A DNA stretch of 64,000 nucleotides from Bradyrhizobium symbiodeficiens (GCF_002266465.3 NZ_CP029427.2:5334501-5398500), one strand, 5' to 3'; shown: positions 35,257 to 44,646, numbered from the stretch's first letter. Translations and numbers: made by a program. The notes: generated by a model from the sequence alone, not told the origin.

Positions 35257-35276
35257 TTATATGTCTAGACATATAA
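35257..35276. promoter_or_regulatory. Perfect 20-bp palindrome, probable HutC operator
   Basis: TTATATGTCTAGACATATAA is fully self-complementary and A/T-rich. It lies between the divergent hutI and hutF starts (46 and 38 bases away). HutC of the GntR family is encoded downstream of hutF. The site could block both promoters until urocanate is present. The link to HutC is by position. Confidence 0.85.
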
Positions 35277-35314
35277 TCGTAAGGCTCTTCTGTCCAGCCG
35301 GCGTGTCATCAATC

Positions 35315-36673
35315 ATGTCCCGACTGCATTTCGCCTCCGCGCTCCTGCCTTCGGGCTGGGCCAATGACGTGCAGGTGGTGATTACCGCCGGCGCGATCGC
35401 GGCGGTGACGGCGGGCGTGCAGCCAGCTGCCGGCGACGAGCGCCACGCAATTGCGGTGCCGGGATTGGCGAGCCTGCACAGCCACGCCTTCCAGCGCGGC
35501 ATGGCCGGCCTTGCCGAGCTGCGCGGCGACAGCACCGACACGTTCTGGACCTGGCGCGAGACGATGTATCGCTTCGCCCTCGCAATGACGCCCGATGACG
35601 TCGCCGCCGTTGCGACGCTGCTCTATGTCGAGATGCTGGAGCAAGGTTTTACCCGCGTCGGCGAATTCCATTACCTGCACCATGATCGCGACGGCGCGCC
35701 CTATGCCGATCCCGCCGAGATGGCCGCGCGGATCGCGCAGGCGGCCGAGGCCTCCGGCATTGCCCTGACATTGCTGCCGAGTTTCTATGCGCACGGCTCT
35801 TTCGGCGGCGCAGCGCCTCATGACGGCCAGCGCCGCTTCATCTGCTCGGTCGATCGGTTCGCTGAGCTCATGATCGCCTCGCGCAAGGCCATCAGCGCAT
35901 TGCCCGGCGCCAATATCGGCATCGCGCCGCACAGTTTGCGCGCGGTGACGCCGGACGAGCTCGCAGCGATCATTCCCCTCGCCGAGGGCGGCCCGGTGCA
36001 TATCCATGCCGCCGAGCAGGTGCAGGAAGTCGAGGACTGCCTCGCCTGGTCGGGGCGACGACCGGTGCAATGGCTGCTGGAGCATGCGCCCGTCGACCGG
36101 CGCTGGTGCATCATTCACGCGACACACACGACGGGTGAGGAAGTCGTCGCGTTCGCAAAGTCTGGCGCGGTCGCGGGTCTCTGCCCCATCACCGAAGCGA
36201 GCCTCGGCGACGGCATCTTCCCGGCGCGCGAATTTCTCGGCGCGGGCGGTACGTTCGGCGTCGGCACCGATTCCAACGTGCTGGTCGGCGTCGCCGACGA
36301 ACTGCGCCAACTCGAATATGGCCAGCGGCTGACCCATCGCGAGCGCAACGTACTCTCCAGCGGCGCGGGCCGTTCCACCGGTCGCACATTATTCGACCAT
36401 GCTCTTGCGGGCGGCGCGCAAGCACTGGCCGAGCCGACGGTCGGCCTCGTCCCTGGCGCGCGGGCCGACATCGTCACGCTCGACACGGCGCATCCTTCGC
36501 TATCGGGGCGCGTCGGCGACGCAGCCATTGACGGCTGGATCTTTGCCGCGAGCAGTGGCGCGATCGATTGCGTCTGGTCCGGCGGCCACAAGGTGGTCGA
36601 AGCCGGGCACCACAGATTGCGCCAGACCGCGCGCGAGCGCTTCAACGCGGCGGTGCGGAGGCTCGTCGCATGA
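35315..36673 (+). CDS. hutF: Formimidoylglutamate deiminase
   Basis: Fourth step in the five-step pathway: formimidoylglutamate to N-formylglutamate plus ammonia. 452 residues. Metal and substrate motifs: PGLASLHSHAFQRGMAG, HIHAAEQVQEVEDC, HATHTTGEE and GVGTDSNVLVG. Start ATG 35315; the frame is open back to 35165, but that stretch crosses the operator palindrome. Its stop overlaps the hutC start as ATGA. HutF implies that an N-formylglutamate deformylase (HutG) should exist; none is recognisable in the window. Confidence 0.95.
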   Translation: MSRLHFASALLPSGWANDVQVVITAGAIAAVTAGVQPAAGDERHAIAVPGLASLHSHAFQRGMAGLAELRGDSTDTFWTWRETMYRFALAMTPDDVAAVATLLYVEMLEQGFTRVGEFHYLHHDRDGAPYADPAEMAARIAQAAEASGIALTLLPSFYAHGSFGGAAPHDGQRRFICSVDRFAELMIASRKAISALPGANIGIAPHSLRAVTPDELAAIIPLAEGGPVHIHAAEQVQEVEDCLAWSGRRPVQWLLEHAPVDRRWCIIHATHTTGEEVVAFAKSGAVAGLCPITEASLGDGIFPAREFLGAGGTFGVGTDSNVLVGVADELRQLEYGQRLTHRERNVLSSGAGRSTGRTLFDHALAGGAQALAEPTVGLVPGARADIVTLDTAHPSLSGRVGDAAIDGWIFAASSGAIDCVWSGGHKVVEAGHHRLRQTARERFNAAVRRLVA

Positions 36674-37398
36674 GCCTCGCCACCGACGCGGCCGACCAGC
36701 CGACGCTCTACAAGCGCATCCGCGACGACATTGAAAAACGCATCCTGACCGGCGAATGGCCGCCGGGCCACCGCATTCCGTTCGAGCACGAGTTGGTCGC
36801 GCGCTACGGCTGCTCGCGCATGACCGTGAACAAGGCGCTGTCTGAGCTCGCGCAGGCGGATTTGATCGAGCGGCGGCGGCGCGCCGGCTCGTTCGTGCGC
36901 CGGCCGCAGCATCAGTCTGCGGTGCTCAAGATCGCCGACATACGCGCCGAGATCACCGCGCTCGGGCGCGCTTACGGCTATGAGCTGATCCATCGCAAGC
37001 TGCGCGCCGCGACCGCGGCCGACCGTGACCGTCTCGGCGTGCGGAAGGCCGGTAAGGTGGTCGCGATCACCTGCCGGCACAGCGCCGACAAGGTACCGTT
37101 CGCCATCGAGGACAGGCTGATCGATTTGTCGTCCGTGCCCGACGCCGCCACGGCTGATTTCTCGCGCGAGCCGCCAGGGTCCTGGCTGCTTCATCATGTC
37201 CCATGGACAGAAGCCGAGCACACGATCAGCGCCGTCGTTGCGGACGAGCCCACGGCGGACGCGCTGGCGATCGCGGTCGGCGCGCCCTGTCTCGTGATCG
37301 ACCGCTACACCTGGCGCAGCGCGCGCACCATCACCGCCGTGCGCCTGCTCTATCCCGGTGACTCTCACCGCCTTGTCGCGCGATTCAAGGGAGGTTGA
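36670..37398 (+). CDS. hutC: Histidine utilisation repressor, GntR family
   Basis: 242 residues. The N-terminal winged helix reads LYKRIRDDIEKRILTGEWPPGHRIP, then CSRMTVNKALSELAQADLIERRRRAGSFV. The C-terminal UTRA domain (from about residue 90) ends DRYTWRSARTITAVRLLYPG, typical of HutC, which senses urocanate. It is translationally coupled to hutF. The 20-bp palindrome in the hut divergent promoter is its likely site. Confidence 0.93.
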   Translation: MSLATDAADQPTLYKRIRDDIEKRILTGEWPPGHRIPFEHELVARYGCSRMTVNKALSELAQADLIERRRRAGSFVRRPQHQSAVLKIADIRAEITALGRAYGYELIHRKLRAATAADRDRLGVRKAGKVVAITCRHSADKVPFAIEDRLIDLSSVPDAATADFSREPPGSWLLHHVPWTEAEHTISAVVADEPTADALAIAVGAPCLVIDRYTWRSARTITAVRLLYPGDSHRLVARFKGG

Positions 37399-37501
37399 GA
37401 GGATATGTCGGCACAAATCGTGCAACGCTTCGGGCAACGGTCCGCCTGGACCGACGGAATTCAACAGCACGTCAAACCATCTGGGCAAGAGGACGACAAT
37501 C

Positions 37502-38446
37502 ATGCGTAGTTCGACGATATTTGCGACAATCATTGCTTTCGCGGCCGCCACTCCCGCGCTCGCCGACGACGTCAAGGTCGGCGTCGGCATCTCCGGCTGG
37601 ACCGGCTTCGCGCCGCTGACGCTGGCGAAGGAAGCCGGCATCTTCAAGAAGAACGGCCTCGACGTCAGCATCAAGAAGATCCCGCAGAAGGACCGGCATC
37701 TCGCCATTGCGTCCGGCGACATCCAGTGCGCCGCGACCACGGTCGAGACCTGGATCTCCTGGAACGCCAATGGCGTTGCGACCAAGCAGATCTTCCAGCT
37801 CGACAAGAGCTTCGGCGCAGACGGCATGGCCGTGCGCAACGACGTCGCCGCGATCAAGGACCTCAAGGGCAAGACCGTCGCCGCCTCCGCGCCCGGCACC
37901 TCGCCCTATTTCGCGCTGGCCTGGATGCTCAAGAAGAACGGCCTCACGGTGAAGGACGTCACCGTCGTCAACCTCGAGCCGGCGGCCGCCGCGCAGGCCT
38001 TCGTCTCCGGCCAGAACGACGCCGCGATGACCTATGAGCCTTATCTGTCGACGGTGCGCGCCGCGCCCGACAAGGGCAAGATCATCGCGACCACGCTGGA
38101 CTACCCGATGGTCATGGACACCTTTGGCTGCACGCCGAAATTCCTGAGCGAGAATCCCAAGGCCGCCAAGGCGCTTGCCGACAGCTATTTCGAGGCGCTC
38201 GACATGATCGCCAAGGACCAGGCCAAGGCCTACGAGATCATGGGCGCCGACGTGAAGCAGAGCGGCGAGCAGTTCGGCAACTCGGCAAAGTATCTGCGCT
38301 GGCAGGACAAGGCCGCCAACCAGAAATTCTTCGCGGGCGACTTCCTGACCTTCAACAAGGAGGCCGCCGAGCTCCTGCTCGAGATCGGCATCATCAAGGC
38401 CGCTCCGAAGGTCGAGGACCTCTTCGACGCCAGCTTCATCAAGTAA
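37502..38446 (+). CDS. ABC substrate-binding protein, NMT1/nitrate-sulfonate-taurine family, hut-linked
   Basis: 314 residues with a signal peptide (STIFATIIAFAAATPALA). The binding fold shows VGISGWTGFAPLTLAKEAGIFKKNGLDV-like opening, ATTVETWISW and DLKGKTVAASAPGTSPYF. Start ATG 37502, preceded by AAGAGG. It is 103 bases after hutC, followed by its own permease and ATPase, so it probably serves uptake of histidine or a breakdown intermediate. The family also covers thiamine precursors, taurine and riboflavin. Confidence 0.88.
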   Translation: MRSSTIFATIIAFAAATPALADDVKVGVGISGWTGFAPLTLAKEAGIFKKNGLDVSIKKIPQKDRHLAIASGDIQCAATTVETWISWNANGVATKQIFQLDKSFGADGMAVRNDVAAIKDLKGKTVAASAPGTSPYFALAWMLKKNGLTVKDVTVVNLEPAAAAQAFVSGQNDAAMTYEPYLSTVRAAPDKGKIIATTLDYPMVMDTFGCTPKFLSENPKAAKALADSYFEALDMIAKDQAKAYEIMGADVKQSGEQFGNSAKYLRWQDKAANQKFFAGDFLTFNKEAAELLLEIGIIKAAPKVEDLFDASFIK

Positions 38447-38517
38447 CGCCTCGATAGCCGCCGGCTCCGTCTCGCGGCGGGGCCGGCGATCCCGTTCATC
38501 GCCTGGATAGATCGTTG

Positions 38518-39291
38518 ATGCGCCCTCTGGATCCCGTGACATCGAAGCAACGTGTGGCCTATGGCTTTGCGTTCTTCGTGGTGTTCGTTGCCCTCTGGTC
38601 ATGGGCGACCTTCGGCGGCCATGTGTCGAAAGTGTTCCTCGCCAATCCGCTGACCATGGTGCAGGAAGGCGTCGACCTGATCGCCAGGCAGGGTTTCCTG
38701 TACGACATCGGCATGACCATCTGGCGCGTCGTAGGAGGCTTTACTCTCGCCGCCATCATCGCAGTGCCGATCGGAGTGCTGATGGGCGCCTACAAGCCCG
38801 TCGAAGCCTTCCTCGAACCGTTCGTCTCCTTCGCGCGATATCTGCCCGCCTCCGCTTTCATCCCGCTGCTGATCCTGTGGGCCGGCATCGGCGAACTGCA
38901 GAAGCTGCTCGTCATCTTCATCGGCTCGGTGTTCCAGGTCATCCTGATGATCGCCGTGACGGTCGGCTCGACGCGGCGCGATCTGGTCGAGGCGGCCTAT
39001 ACACTCGGCGCCAAGGACCGCGGCATCATCCGGCGTGTGCTGCTGCCCTCCTCCGCGCCCGAGATCGCGGAGATCCTGCGGCTGGTGCTGGGCTGGGCCT
39101 GGACCTATGTCATCGTTGCCGAGCTGATCGGCTCGTCCTCGGGCATCGGTCACATGATCACCGACAGCCAGGCGCTGCTCAACACCGGCCAGATCATTTT
39201 CGGCATCATCGTGATCGGGCTGATCGGGCTGCTCTCGGACTTCATGTTCAAGGCGTTCAACGCCTGGCTGTTCCCGTGGAGGCTCGCATGA
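38518..39291 (+). CDS. ABC transporter permease, NMT1/taurine family, hut-linked
   Basis: 257 residues, about six transmembrane segments. It has the hallmark EPFVSFARYLPASAFIPLLILWAGIGE and the coupling loop VEAAYTLGAKDRGIIRRVLLPSSAPEI. ATG 38518 is preferred to TTG 38515; the ribosome site is weak. The stop overlaps the ATPase start as ATGA. Confidence 0.9.
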   Translation: MRPLDPVTSKQRVAYGFAFFVVFVALWSWATFGGHVSKVFLANPLTMVQEGVDLIARQGFLYDIGMTIWRVVGGFTLAAIIAVPIGVLMGAYKPVEAFLEPFVSFARYLPASAFIPLLILWAGIGELQKLLVIFIGSVFQVILMIAVTVGSTRRDLVEAAYTLGAKDRGIIRRVLLPSSAPEIAEILRLVLGWAWTYVIVAELIGSSSGIGHMITDSQALLNTGQIIFGIIVIGLIGLLSDFMFKAFNAWLFPWRLA

Positions 39292-40073
39292 CGATCCTCA
39301 AGGTCGAGCAGGTCTCGCGCACCTTCCCCGCGCGCCACGGCAACGCACCGACCAAGGCGCTGGAGCCGACCGATCTCGTCATCGGCAACAACGATTTCGT
39401 CACCATTCTCGGTCCGTCCGGATGCGGAAAGTCCACGCTGCTGCGCATCGTTGCCGGCCTCGATCGTCCGACCGGCGGACGCGTCACGCTCGACGGCCGC
39501 GAGGTGACGGGTCCGGGCGCCGATCGCGGCATGGTGTTCCAGTCCTACACGCTGTTCCCCTGGCTCACTGTGCGCGAGAATATCGCGTTCGGCCTGCGCG
39601 AGCGCGGCGTCTCCGAGGCGGACCGCCACAGAATCGCTGACGCCTTCATCCGCCAGGTCGGTTTGTCCGGCTTCGAGAACCATTGGCCCAAGCAGCTCTC
39701 CGGCGGCATGCAGCAGCGCACCGCGATCGCGCGCGCGCTCGCCAACGACCCCAAGATCCTGCTCCTCGACGAGCCCTTCGGCGCGCTCGACAACCAGACC
39801 CGCGCCTTGATGCAGGAGATGCTGCTGGGGATCTGGGAGCGCGACCAGAAGACCGTGCTGTTCGTGACCCACGACATCGAAGAAGCGATCTTCCTCGGCA
39901 GCCGCGTCATCGTCATGAGCGCGCGGCCAGGCCGCATCAAGGCCGAGATCACAGTGGACCTGCCGCATCCGCGCTCCTACAAGATCAAGACCACGCCGGA
40001 ATTCGTCCAGCTCAAGGAACGGCTGGTCGAGGAAATCCGTACCGAGGCGCTGAAGGTTACCGAGCATGCCTGA
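39288..40073 (+). CDS. ABC transporter ATPase, NMT1/taurine family, hut-linked
   Basis: 261 residues. Walker A LGPSGCGKSTLLR, Q-loop MVFQSYTLFPWLTV, signature LSGGMQQRTAIARAL, Walker B ILLLDEPFGALDNQTR and H-loop FVTHDIEEAI. It drives the importer formed with the two preceding genes. The last eight bases overlap the following amidohydrolase gene. Confidence 0.93.
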   Translation: MTILKVEQVSRTFPARHGNAPTKALEPTDLVIGNNDFVTILGPSGCGKSTLLRIVAGLDRPTGGRVTLDGREVTGPGADRGMVFQSYTLFPWLTVRENIAFGLRERGVSEADRHRIADAFIRQVGLSGFENHWPKQLSGGMQQRTAIARALANDPKILLLDEPFGALDNQTRALMQEMLLGIWERDQKTVLFVTHDIEEAIFLGSRVIVMSARPGRIKAEITVDLPHPRSYKIKTTPEFVQLKERLVEEIRTEALKVTEHA

Positions 40074-41298
40074 CAATCGTCCCTCCGCCGACGGCGCGCG
40101 CGTCCTCGCTGACCTCCATGCGCTGCGCGCTTTTGGCGCCTACAAGACCGGCGTGCACAAGCCGACCTTCTCGGAGCCACACAAGCTCTCCCTGGAGTGG
40201 CTCGTGCAGAAGCTGCCAGAGGCCAATCTCTCCGCGGCTGTAGACGGCATCGGCAATGTCTTCGGCACCAGCGCGAAGCCCGGGTCGAAGCTGCTGGCCG
40301 GCTCGCATCTGGAGAGCCAGAACTACGCAGGGTGGCTCGATGGCCCGCTCGGCGTGGTCTACGCGCTCGAGGCCGCCCGCGTGCTCAATATCGATCCCTC
40401 CGTGAAGGGCGCCGTCGAAGTCGCTGCCTGGTGCGACGAGGAAGGTCATTTCGGCAGCTTCCTGGGCTCGCGTTCGTATGTCGGCCAGGTGACCGAAGCC
40501 GAGATCGACGCCGCGCGCGACCGCACCAGCGGCCGCACCATGCGCGACGCACTTGCTGACATGGGACTGGCAGGACGCCCGCGCGTCGGCGTCGAGCCGG
40601 GCCGCCACGTCGGATATCTCGAGGCGCATATCGAGCAGGGTGATACGCTCGAAAGCGGCCGCCTCGCGATCGGCGTCGTGACGTCCATCGTCGGTATCTG
40701 GCAATACCGGATCAACTTTGCCGGCGAGCAGAACCACGCCGGCACCACGCGCATGGCCGTGCGCAAGGATGCGGGGCTGGCGCTGGCCAAATTTTGCGTC
40801 GCGATCGACGAGCGTTTTCCCGATACCTGCGGTCCGCGCACGGTCTGGACCACCGGCCGCATCACGCTCGATCCGGGCGCTCCGAGCATCATTCCGGGCG
40901 GCGCCGAAATGCTGTTCCAAATCCGCGACGACGATCCGGCCGTCATTGCGAGATTAGAGCAAGAGCTGCGCACCATGGCGGACGAGGCCAGCACGCAGGG
41001 TCCCTGCACCGTCACCGTCGAGAAGCTGCGCACCGGCGCGCCCGCCATGATGAACCCGGGCCTTCAGGACGCGATCGAAGCCGCGAGCAAGGCGCTGGCC
41101 GGCGGACGGTCCGTTCGCATGCCCAGTGGCGCCGGCCACGACGCGCAGATGCTGGCAACCGTCATGCCCGCCGCCATGCTGTTCGTGCCGTCGATCGGCG
41201 GAATCAGCCATCACTGGACCGAGAACACCGCCGACGCCGATATCGTCACCGGCGCGGAGGTGTATGTCGACGCCTGCCGCCGCATTCTCGGGGGTTAG
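40066..41298 (+). CDS. M20-family Zn-dependent amidohydrolase (hydantoinase/carbamoylase type), hut-linked
   Basis: 410 residues related to N-carbamoyl-L-amino-acid hydrolase, ureidopropionase and allantoate amidohydrolase. Metal and substrate motifs: GSHLESQNYAGWLDGPLGV, WCDEEGHFGSFLGSRSYVG, AHIEQGDTLE, GEQNHAGTTRM, PSGAGHDAQMLA and GGISHHWTENT. It overlaps the ABC ATPase gene and lies in the hut region, so an N-acyl amino acid such as N-formylglutamate is a reasonable substrate guess. Its stop overlaps the stop of the convergent bamA-like gene. Confidence 0.85.
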   Translation: MPDNRPSADGARVLADLHALRAFGAYKTGVHKPTFSEPHKLSLEWLVQKLPEANLSAAVDGIGNVFGTSAKPGSKLLAGSHLESQNYAGWLDGPLGVVYALEAARVLNIDPSVKGAVEVAAWCDEEGHFGSFLGSRSYVGQVTEAEIDAARDRTSGRTMRDALADMGLAGRPRVGVEPGRHVGYLEAHIEQGDTLESGRLAIGVVTSIVGIWQYRINFAGEQNHAGTTRMAVRKDAGLALAKFCVAIDERFPDTCGPRTVWTTGRITLDPGAPSIIPGGAEMLFQIRDDDPAVIARLEQELRTMADEASTQGPCTVTVEKLRTGAPAMMNPGLQDAIEAASKALAGGRSVRMPSGAGHDAQMLATVMPAAMLFVPSIGGISHHWTENTADADIVTGAEVYVDACRRILGG

Positions 41299-43808
41299 AA
41301 CGACGTCCCTCCTCCGAATCTGAACTCCTGCACGACGTCGTATTTGCCCTTGGTGATCGGCACGGCGTAGTCGAAGCGCAGCGGCCCGAACGGCGAGGCC
41401 CAGATCAGGCCGACGCCGACCGACGATCGCACCGTGTTGCCGTCGTCATATTGCAGTCCGCAGGTCGGGCACGCCTTGGTGTTGACCTCACCCGTGGCCG
41501 ACCACGAGGTCGGCCCCTGATAGCCCCACAGCGAGCCGGCATCGGCGTAGACTGCGCCCTTCAGGCCGACTTCCTTGGGCAGGAACCAGAACGGCATCTG
41601 CAATTCCGCGGACGCGCCCCAATATTTCGTGCCGCCGAGCGCATCGCCGCTGGCGCCGAGGCTCCAGTAGCTGATGTCGCGCGGACCGATGCCGTTCGAG
41701 GCGAAGCCGCGCACCAGGTTCGGACCCATCTGGAAGTGATCCAGCATGCGCAAATCCTGGTTGCCGAGCTTGCTGAGGAGGCCGCCCTGGAGATGGATCA
41801 CGCTGACGATCTCGGAGACGAGCGGCGTGTAATATTTGGTGTCCAGCACCGTCTTCAGATAGGTGACGTCGCCGCCGACCCCGGCGAAATCCTGCCGGAA
41901 GTCGACCAGCAATCCGTCCGTCGGGTTCTTGGTGTTGTCGAGCGTGTTGTAGCTCAGCGTGTAACCGAGCGCCGAGGTCCAGGTCGCGCCGTTCGCCAGC
42001 TCCTTCCGGACCGGCAGGCTCGATTCGCCGTCGCCGTAGCAGCCATAGCCATAGACTCCCGAGCTCGTGGAATTGGTCGGGTCGACGCCGCCCAGGACGT
42101 TCTGGATGTAGGACGGCGTCGGGTTGAAGGCGAGCGAGCTATTGGACGCGTTGTTGTTGCAATTGTTGTAGGCGCTGGCGAGCGTGATGCTCTGCTGATA
42201 GAGCGAATAGCGGAGCTGAAGCGAGAGGTCCTCACGCAGGGCGAGCCCGATGCGCGGAGAGAAGCCGAGCGTGGTCACGCCGTAGCTCGTATAGCTGTTC
42301 GATTTCTGCTGCTTCCAATAGGTGTCGAATCCGAGCGCCATCCGGTAGTCGAGCAGATAGGGCTCGACGAAGGACAGCGATATTCCCCGTGAATACTGGC
42401 CGTAGCTCACCGAGGCCTTGCCGTAGAGGCCGCGGCCGAGCAGGTTGCGCTCGGAGATCGAGACTTCGGCCAGCGCGCCGTCGCTGGTGGAATAGCCGCC
42501 GGAGATCGAGAAGTCGCCGGTCGATTTCTCTTCCATCTCGACGTTCAGGACCACGCGATCGCTGGAGGAGCCCGGCTCGGTGACGATCTTGACGCTCTTG
42601 AAGTAGTCGAGGTTCTTCAGTCGACGCTCGGCGCGGTCGACCAGGGCGCGGTTGTAGGCATCGCCCTCGGAGATGTCGAACTCGCGGCGGATCACGTAGT
42701 CGCGCGTGCGCGTGTTGCCGCGCAAATTGATGCGCTCGATATAGGTGCGCGGGCCTTCGTCGATGTTGAACACAACGGAGACGGTGTGCGCCTCGAAATT
42801 CCGGTCGCCGCCGGGACGGACCGCGGCAAAGGCATAGCCGCGGCGCGAGGCCTCGATCTGCATCTCCTCGACCGACTTCTCGACCAACTCGACGTTGTAG
42901 AGCGAGCCGGCACTGACGCGCGAATAGGCGCGGAGCGTACCCGTGTCGAAATTGGCGATGCTGGAGCGGAAGTCGACGGAGCCGATGCGATATTGCGCGC
43001 CTTCCTCGATCTTGAAGGTGACGAGGAAGCCCTTCTTCTCCGGATCGTATTCGGTGAGCGCAGCCACGACCTGGACGTCGGCGAAGCCGTTCTTGAGATA
43101 GAAGCGGCGGATCAGGTCGCGGTCGGCCTCGACGCGATCAGGGTCGTAGATGTCGTTGCTGCCGAGGAAGCTGAGCAGATTGCTCTCGTGCGTCTTGATG
43201 ACGTCGCGCAGGCGTGCGGCCGAGAAGGCGCTGTTGCCGATGAACTCGACCGACTTCACCGCGGTCTTGGCGCCCTCCTCGACCGTGAAGACGAGATCGA
43301 CACGGCTATTCGGCTGCTCGATGATCTCAGGGGTGACCCGCACGTCATAGCGGCCGGAGCGCCGGTAGATCTCGGCGATGCGCAGCGTGTCGGATTGCAC
43401 CAGCGCGCGCGAGAAGGTCCCGCGTGGCTTGGACTGGATTTCCGCCGAAAGCTGCTCGTCCTTGATCTTCTTGTTACCCTCGAAGGCGATGCGGCCGATC
43501 ACTGCATTTTCCACCACCGACACCACGATGCGGCCGCCGGACTGATTGATCTTCACGTCCTGGAACAAGCCGGTCGCGATCAGCGCCTTGAGCGCGTCAT
43601 CGACGGCGGATTGATCGAGGCGTCCGCCCGAACCGGGCCTGAAATAGGAGCGGACCGTCTCGGCCTCCACCCGGCGATTGCCTTCGACCACGATCGTCTC
43701 CGCGACTTGCGCGGCCGCCGGTTGCGGCAACAGAGCAAACGGAAGCGAACTTGCAATCGATACAGCACTCATCGCCACGACGATCAGCCAGGCCCGCAAA
43801 AACGACAT
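41295..43808 (-). CDS. BamA/Omp85-family outer-membrane assembly protein, solitary copy
   Basis: 837 residues. Signal peptide ends near PQPAAAQ. Residues 35-430 contain the POTRA series, beginning IVVEGNRRVEAETVRSYF and including GNKKIKDEQL, VEFIGNSAFSAARL and INLRGNTRTRDYVIRREFD. The C-terminal barrel starts DFSISGGYSTSDG and ends in Phe (EFRFGGGTSF), the outer-membrane insertion signal. VRGF and GVGLIWASPFGPLRFDYA are typical. It is not next to rseP, skp or lpxD, the usual bamA context, so it may be a second paralog. Four cysteines lie in barrel loops. GAGGT precedes ATG 43808. Confidence 0.92.
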   Translation of the reverse strand: MSFLRAWLIVVAMSAVSIASSLPFALLPQPAAAQVAETIVVEGNRRVEAETVRSYFRPGSGGRLDQSAVDDALKALIATGLFQDVKINQSGGRIVVSVVENAVIGRIAFEGNKKIKDEQLSAEIQSKPRGTFSRALVQSDTLRIAEIYRRSGRYDVRVTPEIIEQPNSRVDLVFTVEEGAKTAVKSVEFIGNSAFSAARLRDVIKTHESNLLSFLGSNDIYDPDRVEADRDLIRRFYLKNGFADVQVVAALTEYDPEKKGFLVTFKIEEGAQYRIGSVDFRSSIANFDTGTLRAYSRVSAGSLYNVELVEKSVEEMQIEASRRGYAFAAVRPGGDRNFEAHTVSVVFNIDEGPRTYIERINLRGNTRTRDYVIRREFDISEGDAYNRALVDRAERRLKNLDYFKSVKIVTEPGSSSDRVVLNVEMEEKSTGDFSISGGYSTSDGALAEVSISERNLLGRGLYGKASVSYGQYSRGISLSFVEPYLLDYRMALGFDTYWKQQKSNSYTSYGVTTLGFSPRIGLALREDLSLQLRYSLYQQSITLASAYNNCNNNASNSSLAFNPTPSYIQNVLGGVDPTNSTSSGVYGYGCYGDGESSLPVRKELANGATWTSALGYTLSYNTLDNTKNPTDGLLVDFRQDFAGVGGDVTYLKTVLDTKYYTPLVSEIVSVIHLQGGLLSKLGNQDLRMLDHFQMGPNLVRGFASNGIGPRDISYWSLGASGDALGGTKYWGASAELQMPFWFLPKEVGLKGAVYADAGSLWGYQGPTSWSATGEVNTKACPTCGLQYDDGNTVRSSVGVGLIWASPFGPLRFDYAVPITKGKYDVVQEFRFGGGTSF

Positions 43809-44102
43809 TCCACACCTCAACAGCACTTCGCATGTTCTGAAGACGGGAACGCTGTGGCCGCGGTGTGGCTTTGGGATTGCCGCATGTTTCTGCGCGTTGA
43901 ATTTCGTGCGGTCGGTCGATTGCGCGCGCCGCATATGCGCATGGGCAGCGGCGGTCTCCGGGCCCTGCGCGGCCGCGGGTGGTCGACTTTGCAGCCTTCG
44001 CGCCATGGCGCGCCCGCGCGGATGTTCGACAACATTCCGTAACGCGTGAATTCTTTACAAGGTCCGGGACCGGTGCGAGAGGCGGCGCCATCAGGAACTT
44101 GC

Positions 44103-44486
44103 ATGGGGTATTTACCGATGAGCGCGCGCGTCACGACCAGAGCGGCGCTGGCCGCCCTCCTTCTCTCGACTCTGAGCGCGCATGCCGCGACCACCGGCAA
44201 GCGCAATCGACAGCCGGCGATACAAAGCGCCGTCTATGAATACGGCCCGCGCGGCCCCAACCGGTCCTATCAATCCGGCCTGCATACGCGCATCTATGTC
44301 AGCAAGCGGTCGTGGCTGGACGGCGGCACCGAGGTCCTTCCGGGCGAGCGCAAGTTCACCGACTATGCCTTCCCGCCCGGCGCTTCGTTCGCACGCAGCA
44401 ACAACAACCGGCCCCTCGACCGGCAGCCACTGAGCCCGGATTCGGACCTCGGCGGATTCGCGCAGAGGATACCGATTTCGTGGTGA
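44103..44486 (+). CDS. Small exported protein of unknown function
   Basis: 127 residues from ATG 44103 (AGGA six bases upstream; ATG 44118 possible). Signal peptide TTRAALAALLLSTLSAHAA. The mature part is basic and Pro/Arg/Tyr-rich (YEYGPRGPNRSYQSGLHTRIYVSKRSWLDGGTEVLPGERKF) and has no cysteine. I recognise no characterised family. It is divergent from the bamA-like gene across about 290 bases; a shared envelope role is speculation. Confidence 0.6.
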   Translation: MGYLPMSARVTTRAALAALLLSTLSAHAATTGKRNRQPAIQSAVYEYGPRGPNRSYQSGLHTRIYVSKRSWLDGGTEVLPGERKFTDYAFPPGASFARSNNNRPLDRQPLSPDSDLGGFAQRIPISW

Positions 44487-44554
44487 GCGGAGCGTAGCGC
44501 AGCTTCTTCCACATCGTCATTGCAATGCGCCAGTGCAGATCCCAGGGGCGGTGC

Positions 44555-44646
44555 CGTAGGGTGGGCAAAGGCGCACGGCGCCGTGCCCACGATCTCCCTC
44601 CATGAGCAACAAGGCGTGGGCACGCTTTCGCTTTGCCCACCCTACG
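44555..44646. repeat. Palindromic intergenic repeat, copy 3
   Basis: CGTAGGGTGGGCAAAG (44555-44570) plus CCGTGCCCACG (44581-44591) is mirrored by CGTGGGCACG (44615-44624) plus CTTTGCCCACCCTACG (44631-44646). It is a large imperfect hairpin without coding content, of a type I recall as widespread in Bradyrhizobium. Confidence 0.75.
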
